Source: Pseudoduganella lurida (GTDB lineage: Bacteria > Pseudomonadota > Gammaproteobacteria > Burkholderiales > Burkholderiaceae_D). Taken from it: a DNA stretch of 64,000 nt. Position numbers and translations under genes: made by a program. The notes under the pieces were generated by a model, which ran no database searches, had not been told where the DNA came from, and saw only the letters and a program-made list of their open reading frames with translations. Location of the stretch: assembly GCF_007830455.1 (NCBI RefSeq), contig NZ_VLLB01000008.1:124001-188000 (forward strand). Direction: 5' to 3'. Below are positions 35,236 through 44,737 of this stretch, in pieces (within the stretch, counting starts at the first letter, position 1; each line of letters opens with the position of its first letter).

Positions 35236-37230
35236 TCAGAACCGGTCGCCCGCAGCACGCAGCAGCTGCGCATCCCCCCAGGTTGCCACGACAGGCAGCG
35301 CATCGCCGGACTTCGATCCCCGCACCACCAGCTCGATGATCTGGTAGCCGCGGATGTTTGCCTTCAGCCGATGCGCCTTGCTGCCATAGGCCAGCGCGGG
35401 GCTTTCGGCCAGCAGCCTGCCATCCCCGTACACAGAGAAGCGCACCGGCTGTTGCATGTTTGAGGTCGAATCATCCACGCCGACGGAGGCCAGCAGCTGC
35501 GCATGGCCGGCACCGTTCTTCACCTGGATCCGCGAGCCGGACAGGATGCCGATGCCCGACTCGAACGCCTGGCCCGCCACCTGCAGGGTCTGGCCGTAGG
35601 GCGTGACATCGGCCTGCGCACCGCCCCAGCCGGCGTACTGGGGCCGCGCGCCGCCCGAACGGGTGCTGGCCCACGGGTCGATCATCCGGTGCACGGTGGG
35701 ATCGGCCTGCGGCTGCCGCACGCCGTCGCGGGCCACGTTGATCGCGCCGGGAATCTCGGACAGGTAGACACCGTTTTCCAGCTGCCGCTTGCCGGTGGCT
35801 TCGAACACCAGCGTCTCGTGCGGTGCCAGCGTGAAGGCCTTTTCGCCAGTGAACTTCACGCTCTCCTTCGACCACAGGTTGCGCAGCGTGACCGGCGCGC
35901 TGCCTGACAGTTTCATGTGGCTCGCCAGCAGGGTCACCTCGGCCGGCGCGGCGCCCCGGTTGAACAGCGCGACCGCCTTGCGTCCCCCGTCGCCCAGCGT
36001 CTTGACGATGATCTGGGCATCGTCGGAATCATAGGTGACCACGCCCTGGTGGCCGCCCCGGTCCTGGTTCAGCGCGACCACGTCCGGATTGCCCAGCACG
36101 TCGAGCAGCGATGCCGGACCGTTGCGCAGGTCGTAGCTGACCAGCAGCGGCGCATTGATCATGGCCCACAGCGAGAAATGGGAACGCACTTCGACCGGGT
36201 GGGCGGCATCGAAGGCGCCATGGCCGATGTGCAGGATGTCCGGATCGTTCCAGTGGCCGGGACCGGCATACAGCGCCCGTTTGGCCGCGCTGTCGAAGTT
36301 GTGCAGCATGCTGGTCCAGCTGGGCGTGATGTCGGCGCTGGTGCGCCACAGGTTGCCCACGTCCTTGCCCCAGGCGCGCACGTTCGCCATGCCCCAGGCG
36401 CAGATCGACAGCACGTAGTCGTTGTCCGGCCGCGCCGCCTGCAGTGCCGCGGCGACGGCTTCGTAGCGGCCCCGCACGGCGGCGCTGTCGGTACGGTTGA
36501 TCGAGGCGCGCTCGATCAGCGGCGCCTGCGCGCGGTAGGCCTGCTGCTTCACCACGTCGGAACCGGGCACGAAGTCGGCCAGGCCGCAGGCATCCACCTT
36601 CAGGTAGTCGAACCCCCACTGCTTGAAGTACAGGTCGATGTCCTGTCCGACGTGGCCTTCCAGCCCGACTTCGCGCTCGGCGGTGGTGCCCTGCGGGAGG
36701 TTCGGCGAGTGCAGGTCGTGCGCCTGCGAACAGGCATTGCGGCCCACGTCCGTGTACAGGCCGGCCTTCAGCCCCATGGCGTGCAGCCGGGTGGTGAAGG
36801 GCTTGAAGCTGGTGCCGTCCGGGCCACCGGTCGCTGCCGAGGGAAAGATGCCGGTGCGGATCTGCAGGCGGCCGTCACCCGCGCGGCGCTTGATCCACCA
36901 GCCGTCGTCCAGGATCACGTAGTGGTAGCCGAGTTTGGCCAACCCGCTGTCGACCAGCACCTTCGCGGCGCCCATCACCTTGTCTTCATCGACTTCGGTG
37001 CGGAATGCATTCCAGCTGTTCCAGCCCATCGGCGGGGTGCTGGCGGCCCCGCTCGTGTCGCCTTCCCACCGGCCGGCCGGCGCCAGCGGATCGGCCGCCG
37101 GCCTGGCATGCACCTGCGTGACGAGTAACGTTGCAGCCAGCAGGCTGTACAGAAGTTTCAATTGCGCTCGTTTCGCTTGCGGCAAATGCATTTGCGGTTG
37201 CTTGTTCGCGCCAGACCATCGGTAAGCCAT
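35236..37230 (-). CDS. GH27 alpha-galactosidase with NPCBM domain
   Basis: A 664-residue exported enzyme that releases terminal alpha-galactose. The GH27 start TPPMGWNSWNAF, the nucleophile Asp in YLKVDACG and the acid/base Asp in RTSADI are all present. A beta-sandwich follows, then a C-terminal NPCBM-type carbohydrate-binding domain (about residues 520-664). The start at 37230 has AGGAGAG; an internal Met at 37191 would give a tighter signal peptide (LKLLYSLLAATLLVTQVHA). It is last in the operon after the TonB receptor, GH36 and DUF4832 genes. Confidence 0.92.
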   Translation of the reverse strand: MAYRWSGANKQPQMHLPQAKRAQLKLLYSLLAATLLVTQVHARPAADPLAPAGRWEGDTSGAASTPPMGWNSWNAFRTEVDEDKVMGAAKVLVDSGLAKLGYHYVILDDGWWIKRRAGDGRLQIRTGIFPSAATGGPDGTSFKPFTTRLHAMGLKAGLYTDVGRNACSQAHDLHSPNLPQGTTAEREVGLEGHVGQDIDLYFKQWGFDYLKVDACGLADFVPGSDVVKQQAYRAQAPLIERASINRTDSAAVRGRYEAVAAALQAARPDNDYVLSICAWGMANVRAWGKDVGNLWRTSADITPSWTSMLHNFDSAAKRALYAGPGHWNDPDILHIGHGAFDAAHPVEVRSHFSLWAMINAPLLVSYDLRNGPASLLDVLGNPDVVALNQDRGGHQGVVTYDSDDAQIIVKTLGDGGRKAVALFNRGAAPAEVTLLASHMKLSGSAPVTLRNLWSKESVKFTGEKAFTLAPHETLVFEATGKRQLENGVYLSEIPGAINVARDGVRQPQADPTVHRMIDPWASTRSGGARPQYAGWGGAQADVTPYGQTLQVAGQAFESGIGILSGSRIQVKNGAGHAQLLASVGVDDSTSNMQQPVRFSVYGDGRLLAESPALAYGSKAHRLKANIRGYQIIELVVRGSKSGDALPVVATWGDAQLLRAAGDRF

Positions 37231-37274
37231 CCATCTCTCCTGTGTCAAAGGGCGTCTTGCTCGCCCATGTTCGT

Positions 37275-38693
37275 TCAACGAATGTTCAGCGTGGTGCCCG
37301 CACCGAACGCGCCCAGCCTGTCATCCCAGCGCTGCGACTTGCCGGCATCGTCGGCATTGGCAGGCCGCACGCTGTAACGCGCATCGCCGGCAAGCGAGGC
37401 GGCACCATCGGGCAAGGCAAGCAATACGTCGTAGATACCGGCAGGCGTCCCGGCCGGCACGGCAAACCGCGCCGTCACCGTGCTGGTGCGGCCCGGCAGC
37501 CAGTCACGCGGATCGACCGACGGCAGGGCAAGCCGCACGACGGCGCCGGTAGTGCGGTGCTTCAGCAGGAGCTGCACGCCACGCGGGTTGAACGCGCGCG
37601 CCCAGCCGCTGTTGCGCAGGGTGAGCGCGAGCTCGCCCGATCGACCGGCTGCCACGTCGGCACTGTGCCGCAGCGTCGCCAGTTCGAAGCGGTAGCCCAT
37701 GCTCCGCTTGACCTGCGCCATGCAGCCCTGCGCCTCCCAGCGCGTGTGGAACAGGCCGCGGTAGTACGTGTCGTTCAGGTAGGTCAGGCCGAACCGGCTT
37801 CCTTCGCGCAGGATGTCGTCGCAATTGGTGCGCGGCGTTGGATCGGGTTCATCGGCCGGATTGCACGTCTCCGCGCCGAACGGTGTCACGGCCGACAGCG
37901 CCGCCGTGTAGGCGTGCTGGCGCTGGCGGGTTGCCGCATCCTCGCTGTACGTGCCCACATCCGTGTTGGAGGCCATGAAGCAGTCGTTATGCACGCCGAT
38001 GCGCGAAGCCTTCGAGCCGTCGCGCCAGCGCGGCACCTGCGGCGCCCATGCCATGAGATACGGTGGATAGCGCAGTTGCAGGAACCGGTCGGGCGGCAGG
38101 GCGTCGAGCAGCGCATCGCGGATCTGCGTGCGCGGTCCCGCCGCGGTGAGGTCGTTGGACGAGGTATGCCATTCGCCCCAGGCGCCCACGAAGCCGGCCT
38201 GCAGATAGGCGATGACATCCGCGTTCGCCGCCAGGACCGGTTTCAGCTGCCCGATGTGTTCCAGCACGCGGGCGAGCGGCGCATCCTGCGCGTTCCGGTA
38301 CGCGGTCTCGCCGGCCGGGTAGTTGTACAGGAAACGCGGGATGAGTTTCAGGCCCGCGCGCCGCGCCGTGGCGAAGCTGGCGGACAGGCCATCGAGGACA
38401 GCCTGCGGCAATGGTGCGCCCGCATACGCGTCCAGCCGCACCGGCGCATACACGATGCGGTAGCCGGCCGCGAACTGGGCATCGGCCTGCGCCGGCGTCC
38501 ATGCGGCCAGGCTGTCGTTCGCCCAGACGTACATGCCGCGCTCGGGGTTGGCGATCCCGGCATCCGTCGGGCGGAACGTCGTTTCACTCGTCGCGCCTGC
38601 CACGCCGCCTGCCGCCTGCGCGGAGAACGCGCAGAGCAGGGCGAGCGGCAGCAGGCATTGCAGTGTCGTCGGCATCTTCGGCATCTTCGTCAT
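37275..38693 (-). CDS. secreted DUF4832/DUF4874 glycosidase-like protein
   Basis: A 472-residue protein with a signal peptide (CLLPLALLCAFSAQA). The N-terminal part resembles DUF4874 (NPERGMY...), a TIM-barrel glycosidase-like fold with FVGAWGEWH, where the Glu may be catalytic. The C-terminal DUF4832 beta-sandwich contains MGYRFEL and a terminal Ig-like part. No activity is known to me. It starts five bases after the GH36 gene and precedes GH27, so it probably acts on the same galactose-containing glycan. Confidence 0.85.
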   Translation of the reverse strand: MTKMPKMPTTLQCLLPLALLCAFSAQAAGGVAGATSETTFRPTDAGIANPERGMYVWANDSLAAWTPAQADAQFAAGYRIVYAPVRLDAYAGAPLPQAVLDGLSASFATARRAGLKLIPRFLYNYPAGETAYRNAQDAPLARVLEHIGQLKPVLAANADVIAYLQAGFVGAWGEWHTSSNDLTAAGPRTQIRDALLDALPPDRFLQLRYPPYLMAWAPQVPRWRDGSKASRIGVHNDCFMASNTDVGTYSEDAATRQRQHAYTAALSAVTPFGAETCNPADEPDPTPRTNCDDILREGSRFGLTYLNDTYYRGLFHTRWEAQGCMAQVKRSMGYRFELATLRHSADVAAGRSGELALTLRNSGWARAFNPRGVQLLLKHRTTGAVVRLALPSVDPRDWLPGRTSTVTARFAVPAGTPAGIYDVLLALPDGAASLAGDARYSVRPANADDAGKSQRWDDRLGAFGAGTTLNIR

Positions 38694-38697
38694 CCCA

Positions 38698-41376
38698 TCA
38701 CGCGTTCAGAAGACGGCCGAAGGCGGCCGGCACGTGGAAGTCCGGCGTGGCCGTGCGCGTCGGGCTCCAGGCCGAATAGACCGGCTGCTTGCCGTCCTGG
38801 CCCTCCACGCGGAACAGGTTCAGGCGCCAGCCGTCCTCCGCTCCGCCACGCAGCGGTACGGCCAGTTCCGCCGTCCACACCTTGTGCTCCGCATCGATGT
38901 GCGCCTTGCCCCGGCTCTCGCCGACGATGCGCCGCTTGCCCGATGCCTCCACGGCGATCTCCATCAGCATGCCGTTGGGCGCCACTTCCACCTCGCGGTA
39001 GCTCTTGAGTCCCGCCCGTTCCGGCGCCTGCAGGAAGACCTCGACGACGTCGCGCTCCCACAGCGGCCAGATGCCGGCCGCCGAACCGGCGCGCTCGTAG
39101 GTGCTGAGCGTGTCGTACTTGCAGGTGAAGCGCAGGTACAGGTGGCCGGCATCGCGCAGCAGCTGCACCCGCGTCGATTGCGGGCCTTGCAGAGGCTTGC
39201 CCTGCCAGTCGTGGCGGAAGAACGTCGATGGTGCATCGGCCCATTGCGAAGCGCGCGGGTAGCCGTCCGTCCCCAGCGCCCCGACCTTGCCGGCGAAGGC
39301 GACCGGCAGCGTGTCGGGCGTCTCGGGCCGCGCTTCGATCAGCAGGCTGTGCGTGAACCGCACCGGCAAGGTGGCCCTGGCGGCCGTCACCTTGCCCAGG
39401 GCACGACCGGTGAGCGAGTCCTGCACCGTCCACACGCCGGGGCCGAGGCCGCGCAGGGCAACCGCGCCGTCGAAGGTGTCGGCATAGAACGCGTAGTGCA
39501 GGGCGCCACCCTGTTCCACCACGTGGGTCTCCGGCTTGTCGAAGCCCAGGTCGTACAGCTCGCCGCGGTAGCGGCCTTCGGCGAGGCGCCCCTTGTTGTA
39601 CAGGTCCACCCACTGGCGCCAGTGCGCCTCGCGCTCGGGCGTCAGCAGGAAGGAGTCCTTCGGCTTCGGATCGACCGGCCAGGTGAACTTGGTGGCCACC
39701 ACGGCGCCGATGCCCACGCTGGAGGCAAAATCCTGCCCGCCGGTGCTCAGCTCCACGTGGTCGCCCGCGTAGGCGGACCAGGGGCCCATCAGGGCCTTCA
39801 GGGTCTTGCCCTTGTGGCGCACCTGCCAGCTCGACAGCGGGTCGGAGGCCGGCGCCTGGTCCATGTACGGCATGTTGTGGAAGGCGTAGCTGGTACCGCA
39901 CGGGCAGACCTCCAGCACCGCTTCCGGATTGGCCGCATGCGTCACGTCGTGCATCACCTTGTAGAAGGCCGACACCGCCTCGACCGATTCCTCGGGCCGC
40001 GCGTGCTTGTGCTTCGGGTTGAAGCACGGTGCCACGCCGTTCAGGTGCTGGCCGTCGACCTTCAGGCCGTCGAAGCCCCAGTCGGCGATGATCATGCGGA
40101 TCGTCTCGGCCAGGCGCGCCTGCGTCTTGTCGTAGGCGGGGCACAGGTAGAAGCAGTTCCACCACGTGACGTCCTGCGCCGCGCCGTCCTTGTCGAGGAG
40201 GAGCAGGTCGGTGTGGTCATGCAGCTCGTCGCTGCCGGGGGCCACTGCCAGCGGCGCGATCCACAGCCGCGCCTTCATGCCGCGCGCATGGATGTCGGCC
40301 ACCAGCGCCTTCATGTCGTCCCCGCCGCGCGGGAACTTGGCCAGGTCGGGCGTCCAGTCGCCCGTCCTGACCTGCCAGCCGTCGTCCAGCACGGCCCACT
40401 TGAAGCCCAGCTCCTGCACCTTGGGCAGCGTGGCGCGGACATAGGCCAGCGAGAAGTCCCGCTCGTAGCCCCAGGCGCACCACTGCGCATCGTAGGCGCT
40501 GGCCGGTGGCTCGGGCGCCGCCAGCCCCTGCGCGGCCATCAGGCGGCGGTAGCGGTCCAGCGGCACGTAGTAGTCGCCACGGTGCACGGCGATGAAGGTG
40601 GGCGGCGTGACAAGCGTGGCGCCGGGCGCCAGCGTCTGCGGCACGTCGCCGCGCAGCGCGATGTCGACCTGGTCGCCGACTGCCTTCACGGGCAATGCGA
40701 CGAGCAGCGGCTGCAGCGCCAGGTGGCCGACGGCCAGGCCGATGTCGCGGCGCCAGACATCGGCGACCGGCGTGCCGCCGCCGTAGTCGGACGCATTCAT
40801 GCCGAGGAAATTGCGCTGCTCGAAGCCGCGCTTGACGGGCTGCACCCAGTCGCGCCGGTCGGCATGGCTGGCGCCCGAATAGGTCCAGTAGCCGCCCGCG
40901 TGGCGCGGGGCGGCGGCCAGGCGGTGCGCGGCATTCACCCACGCGTCGACGACCAGTGGCTTGCTGCCCGTGTTCACGTAGCGCACGTCCAGCAAGGCCA
41001 CGCCTGGATGCTCGTCGAGGAGCGTCACGGTGACGCGCTTCTCGATGCCGTCCAGCGAGCGGCCGGCGAGATGGAGGGCCTGGCCGGCACCGAACGGCGT
41101 CGTCACGCGCGCCGGCTCGGCCTTCTGCAGCGAGAAGCGGCCGGACGGCTTGCCGCCGATGACGAGGTGCTCGCTGGTGTCGAAGCCGGTCAGCGCGGTG
41201 GATTGTTTGCCCGCCAGGCTGACGATGCGGCAGCGCATCTGCGCGTCGAACTGCAGCGACACGGCGGCGTCCTGCACGCGCACCTGGCCCTTGCCGTCGG
41301 CAGCGCGGGCGAGCGGGATCTGCGTGGCCAGCGGCGCGGCGCCCAGCCACTGGAGGAAGGCACGGCGCGCGGTCAT
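38698..41376 (-). CDS. GH36-like alpha-galactosidase, Tat-exported, with CBM9-like C-terminal domain
   Basis: An 892-residue protein. A twin-arginine-like signal (RRAFLQWLGAAPLATQIPLARA) supports the start at 41376. An N-terminal beta-sandwich is followed by a TIM barrel with WAVLDDGW and the nucleophile-type GLKVDGQHLN, as in GH36/clan GH-D. The last ~200 residues form a CBM9-like sandwich (YLRFTCKYDT, VEVFLQAPER, VWTAELAVPL). It lies between the TonB receptor and DUF4832 genes, and is clearly paralogous to the partial gene at 62260. Confidence 0.9.
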   Translation of the reverse strand: MTARRAFLQWLGAAPLATQIPLARAADGKGQVRVQDAAVSLQFDAQMRCRIVSLAGKQSTALTGFDTSEHLVIGGKPSGRFSLQKAEPARVTTPFGAGQALHLAGRSLDGIEKRVTVTLLDEHPGVALLDVRYVNTGSKPLVVDAWVNAAHRLAAAPRHAGGYWTYSGASHADRRDWVQPVKRGFEQRNFLGMNASDYGGGTPVADVWRRDIGLAVGHLALQPLLVALPVKAVGDQVDIALRGDVPQTLAPGATLVTPPTFIAVHRGDYYVPLDRYRRLMAAQGLAAPEPPASAYDAQWCAWGYERDFSLAYVRATLPKVQELGFKWAVLDDGWQVRTGDWTPDLAKFPRGGDDMKALVADIHARGMKARLWIAPLAVAPGSDELHDHTDLLLLDKDGAAQDVTWWNCFYLCPAYDKTQARLAETIRMIIADWGFDGLKVDGQHLNGVAPCFNPKHKHARPEESVEAVSAFYKVMHDVTHAANPEAVLEVCPCGTSYAFHNMPYMDQAPASDPLSSWQVRHKGKTLKALMGPWSAYAGDHVELSTGGQDFASSVGIGAVVATKFTWPVDPKPKDSFLLTPEREAHWRQWVDLYNKGRLAEGRYRGELYDLGFDKPETHVVEQGGALHYAFYADTFDGAVALRGLGPGVWTVQDSLTGRALGKVTAARATLPVRFTHSLLIEARPETPDTLPVAFAGKVGALGTDGYPRASQWADAPSTFFRHDWQGKPLQGPQSTRVQLLRDAGHLYLRFTCKYDTLSTYERAGSAAGIWPLWERDVVEVFLQAPERAGLKSYREVEVAPNGMLMEIAVEASGKRRIVGESRGKAHIDAEHKVWTAELAVPLRGGAEDGWRLNLFRVEGQDGKQPVYSAWSPTRTATPDFHVPAAFGRLLNA

Positions 41377-41538
41377 CGCTGCACCGCCGGGACATCGGGG
41401 AGGGGGAAAAGTGGCATCGGCATTCCAGTTCGGGTCGTGCGGGCAGGGCGCCCGCAGATAAAACACTGGCGACGCGCTTGAAGCCACGTCGCCAGCATCG
41501 TCATTGAAGGAGAAGGGGCACGCGGTGCCCCCGTTGCA

Positions 41539-44388
41539 TCAGAACTTCAGGCTGGCGCCCAGCGTGACGGAGCGGCCGTAGCGGTAGTAGCCGTTCGGCA
41601 GGCTGATGGAGCCGTTCGTCAGCTTCGGTGCCTGCTCGGCATCGGTCAGGTTGTTGCCTTCGATGCTGATGCGCAGCGACTTGGTCACGTCGTACGCCAG
41701 CTGGGCCGTCAGCCACGTCACGGAGTTGGTCACCTCGTTGAAGCCGGCGCCGAGCACGTTGGTGGCGGTCGTGAACGAGTCGGTGAAGTCGGCCGTCGTG
41801 CTCATGCTGAGCGGTCCCTTCTCGTACAGCAGGCCCAGCGACGCCGTCGCCGGCGCAATGCCTTCGAGCGGACGTTCCACGCCATCGACCCAGCTGCTCG
41901 ACAGGTTGCGGGTGTACTGCGCCCGCACGCCGAAGCCGTTGTCGAACAGGTGCTGCAGGCCGATCTCCATGCCGCGCGCCTTGGCGCTGTCGCCGTTGAT
42001 GGGGCGCGACACGTTGAACAGGCGGCCACCCGGGGCGCCGATGTCCTGGCCGGTCAGGAACTGGCTGGTGATCTGGTTCTTGATGTTCTTCTGGTACACG
42101 GCGAACGTCAGTGCCGAGTTCTTGGCGTAGTACCACTCCAGCGAGATGTCGGCCTGCTTCGCCGAGTACGGCTTCAGGTTGGCATTGCCGCCGTAGATCT
42201 GCGTGAAGTCACCCCAGGAGATGCTGGCGGTGGTGCTGGACGGCGCCAGCTTGTCCACCGACGGACGGGCCATCGTCTTGGCGGCGCCGAGGCGCAGCTG
42301 CAGCGTGTCCGTGATCGCGTAGGTGAAGTTGGCCGACGGCAGGCCGTAGGTGTAGCTGGCATCCTGCTGCACCACGGACGGATCGGCGTAGACGGCCGTG
42401 TAGTTGAACGCGCCGTTCTCGATGATGTCGTTGATCTTCGCGTCCCAGGCCTGCGCGCCGGTCTTGGTGTGCACCAGGCGCACGCCCACGTCCGCCGTCC
42501 ATTTTTCGCCGGACATGTCGGCCTGCACGAAGGCTGCCGTGGTGTCCTCTTTCACGCGGTAGCTTTCCAGCGGGTTGAACGCCGGTGCCGACAGCGTCGA
42601 GCTGTACACGCCGCCACCTGGCCGTGGCTTGCCGTCGAGGCCTGCCAGCGCCTGCGCGTAGTTGTTGACGTCGAAGCCCAGGAAGCTGCGCGGGAAGTTG
42701 CCGCTCACGCCCGACAGGAAGCCGCTCGGGGTCAGGGTCTGGTTGATGACGTTGCCGCCCAGCGTGCCCACGTTGATCGCGTTGGCGCCGGAGTAGTGGT
42801 CCGCGCCGGCATTGAACGCGTTGTTGATCATGTCGCGCGTCTTCTTGCGGTTGGTCTGGCTGATGCCGAACTTCAGCTGGTCGACATGGAAGCGGTCCAC
42901 CTTCCATGCCGCATCCAGGGCCAGGCCGCCGATGCGGTCATCCACGTTGTCGCCCGTGCGGCTGTAGTAGTGGGTGTTGAAGTCATTGCCGCTGAACTGG
43001 CCGGCAGCCAGGCCGCTCTGCAGGTCGCGGCCGTCGGCCAGCGTGGTCGTCACGTCCGGCACGGCGGCGCCGGTGAGCCGGATGCGCGTCACGTTCGGCT
43101 GGTTCATGCGCAGCACCACGTAGGTATCGTTGCCGCCGGAGTTGCGCTTCGACGTGGACAGGTACATGTCGCCGTTGACCTTCAGGTCCGGCGTGACCTT
43201 CCACTCCGCCCGGGCACCGACCATGGCGGTATCGACCACGCGGTACTCGGTCTGGTTCAGCACTTCCGGATTGAGGCGCAGCTCGGGGTCCGTGTTATCC
43301 AGCGTCAGGTCGGTCACCACGCCGTTGTTGACCTTGATGTTGGACCAGCGGCCGGGCGAGAACAGCGGATAGAACGACAGCTGGTAGCCGACCTGCGGCG
43401 AGTCGAGGCGCGTCTTGAACCCGTCGACGATCACTTTCAGGTCGCTGTTCGGGCGCCACTCCACCTTGCCCGACAGGGCGATGCGTTCCTTCTTCTCCAT
43501 GATGGAGCCGAAGCGGAACTGGCCCGGGGCCACCAGGCCTTCTTCGTCGGCGTCGAGGATGCCGTTGCCGTTCGGGTCGATGAAGCCGCCCCAGGCGTTG
43601 CCCGATTCCCAGAACTGGCTCGGGTCGCTCGGGATGGCATTGCGCGTCCAGCCGCCGTCGTTGCCGGCCGTGTCGGTGCGCACGTCGCGCTTGGCGTAGA
43701 CGACGCCGAGCAGCACGCCCAGCTTGTTATCGCTGAAGGTATTGCTGTACGTGCCGGACAGCTTCTTGCCGTTCAGGTCGCTCATCTGGTTGCGGTCGCC
43801 CTCCAGGCGCAGCAGGCCGTGCTGGCCCTTCTGGTCGAACGGGCTGGCCGAGCGCAGGTTGACGAGGCCGCCGATGGCGCCTTCGATCAGCTGCGCCTGG
43901 GTCGACTTGACCACGTCGGCGCCGCTGATCACGTCGGCGGGCAGCACGTCGTATGCGAAGTCGCGGCCGGCCCCGTCGGTGCCCAGCAGGCGGCCGTTGA
44001 AGGTGGTGATCGTGTATTCGGGGCCCAGGCCGCGGATGCTGACCTTCTGGCCTTCGCCGCCGGCCGTGCGCGAGATCGACACGCCGGTGATGTGGCTGAG
44101 CGAATCGGCCACGTTGTTGTCCGGGAAGCGGCCGAGCTCCGTCGCGCTGATGCTGTCCTGCACGACGGCGGAGTTGCGCTTGAGGGCCAGCGACTGCTGC
44201 AGGCTGGCGCGGGTGCCGGTCACCACGACCTGTTCCAGCTGGGCGGCATCGGCCGGGACGGTGCTCTCCTGGGCGCCGGCGGCCGTCGCGAACGTGGCCA
44301 GTGCCAGCAGGCAGGCCGAAGTCAGGGGATGCAGCACCAGGTGGTGATGGCTGTCCGCATGCGAGCGGCGTTGCAGATGAGAACTCAT
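41539..44388 (-). CDS. TonB-dependent receptor (TIGR01782-type) for a galactoside
   Basis: A 949-residue outer-membrane receptor. After a signal peptide (LTSACLLALATFATAAGAQ) come a TonB-box-like QVVVTGTRAS, a plug domain (SISRTAGGEGQKVSIRGLG, SGADVVKSTQAQLIEGAIGGLVNL), and a long beta-barrel ending in a terminal Phe (GASLKF), the usual outer-membrane assembly signal. The start at 44388 has AGGAAG. It is first in the glycan-use operon and would import oligosaccharides released by the neighbouring enzymes. Confidence 0.93.
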   Translation of the reverse strand: MSSHLQRRSHADSHHHLVLHPLTSACLLALATFATAAGAQESTVPADAAQLEQVVVTGTRASLQQSLALKRNSAVVQDSISATELGRFPDNNVADSLSHITGVSISRTAGGEGQKVSIRGLGPEYTITTFNGRLLGTDGAGRDFAYDVLPADVISGADVVKSTQAQLIEGAIGGLVNLRSASPFDQKGQHGLLRLEGDRNQMSDLNGKKLSGTYSNTFSDNKLGVLLGVVYAKRDVRTDTAGNDGGWTRNAIPSDPSQFWESGNAWGGFIDPNGNGILDADEEGLVAPGQFRFGSIMEKKERIALSGKVEWRPNSDLKVIVDGFKTRLDSPQVGYQLSFYPLFSPGRWSNIKVNNGVVTDLTLDNTDPELRLNPEVLNQTEYRVVDTAMVGARAEWKVTPDLKVNGDMYLSTSKRNSGGNDTYVVLRMNQPNVTRIRLTGAAVPDVTTTLADGRDLQSGLAAGQFSGNDFNTHYYSRTGDNVDDRIGGLALDAAWKVDRFHVDQLKFGISQTNRKKTRDMINNAFNAGADHYSGANAINVGTLGGNVINQTLTPSGFLSGVSGNFPRSFLGFDVNNYAQALAGLDGKPRPGGGVYSSTLSAPAFNPLESYRVKEDTTAAFVQADMSGEKWTADVGVRLVHTKTGAQAWDAKINDIIENGAFNYTAVYADPSVVQQDASYTYGLPSANFTYAITDTLQLRLGAAKTMARPSVDKLAPSSTTASISWGDFTQIYGGNANLKPYSAKQADISLEWYYAKNSALTFAVYQKNIKNQITSQFLTGQDIGAPGGRLFNVSRPINGDSAKARGMEIGLQHLFDNGFGVRAQYTRNLSSSWVDGVERPLEGIAPATASLGLLYEKGPLSMSTTADFTDSFTTATNVLGAGFNEVTNSVTWLTAQLAYDVTKSLRISIEGNNLTDAEQAPKLTNGSISLPNGYYRYGRSVTLGASLKF

Positions 44389-44506
44389 TAAACGCTTCCT
44401 TTTATAAGTTATTGGCGCAGCGCAGGCGAATGCGGCGGGAAAGCTCTCCGGTTGCGATCCCACGCCTGCCAGTCGCGGCCCGGACCGGCAGGTCGATCTT
44501 GCTGCG

Positions 44507-44737
44507 CTTTCGTTTTATTTCGTACTACACGTGCCCTCACCACGAGGACTTTCGTTTTTTCTGAAATCGAAAGCTACAGTGGGGGTGCTGTTTGGTCAAG
44601 CGTTATTCAGTCTATAGCGAAATTCCTTGCGATTCAAAGCTTCTTGTGTGTTTTCGAATTGCTTGTTGTTTTCGTGTACTTTCGATCATGTGCTTTCGTT
44701 CGAAAGTTGGATATGTTAGCCGCCGATTTCCCGAAAG
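44507..44737. promoter_or_regulatory. cluster of CTTTCG/CGAAAG motifs upstream of galactoside operon
   Basis: Seven copies of CTTTCG or its complement occur at 44507, 44549, 44568, 44679, 44693, 44701 and 44732 in an AT-rich stretch upstream of the TonB receptor. The copies at 44693 and 44701 form an inverted repeat CTTTCG-TT-CGAAAG. The copy at 44568 lies in GAAATCGAAAG, an 11-mer that also occurs upstream of the second GH36 gene. A shared transcription factor site is likely; the factor is unknown. Confidence 0.6.

Noticed and set aside
38533-41481. A 982-codon open frame on the plus strand opposite GH36
   Set aside because: Shadow of the GH36 gene; product rich in Arg/His/Val without domain, and the minus-strand protein has full GH36 motifs.
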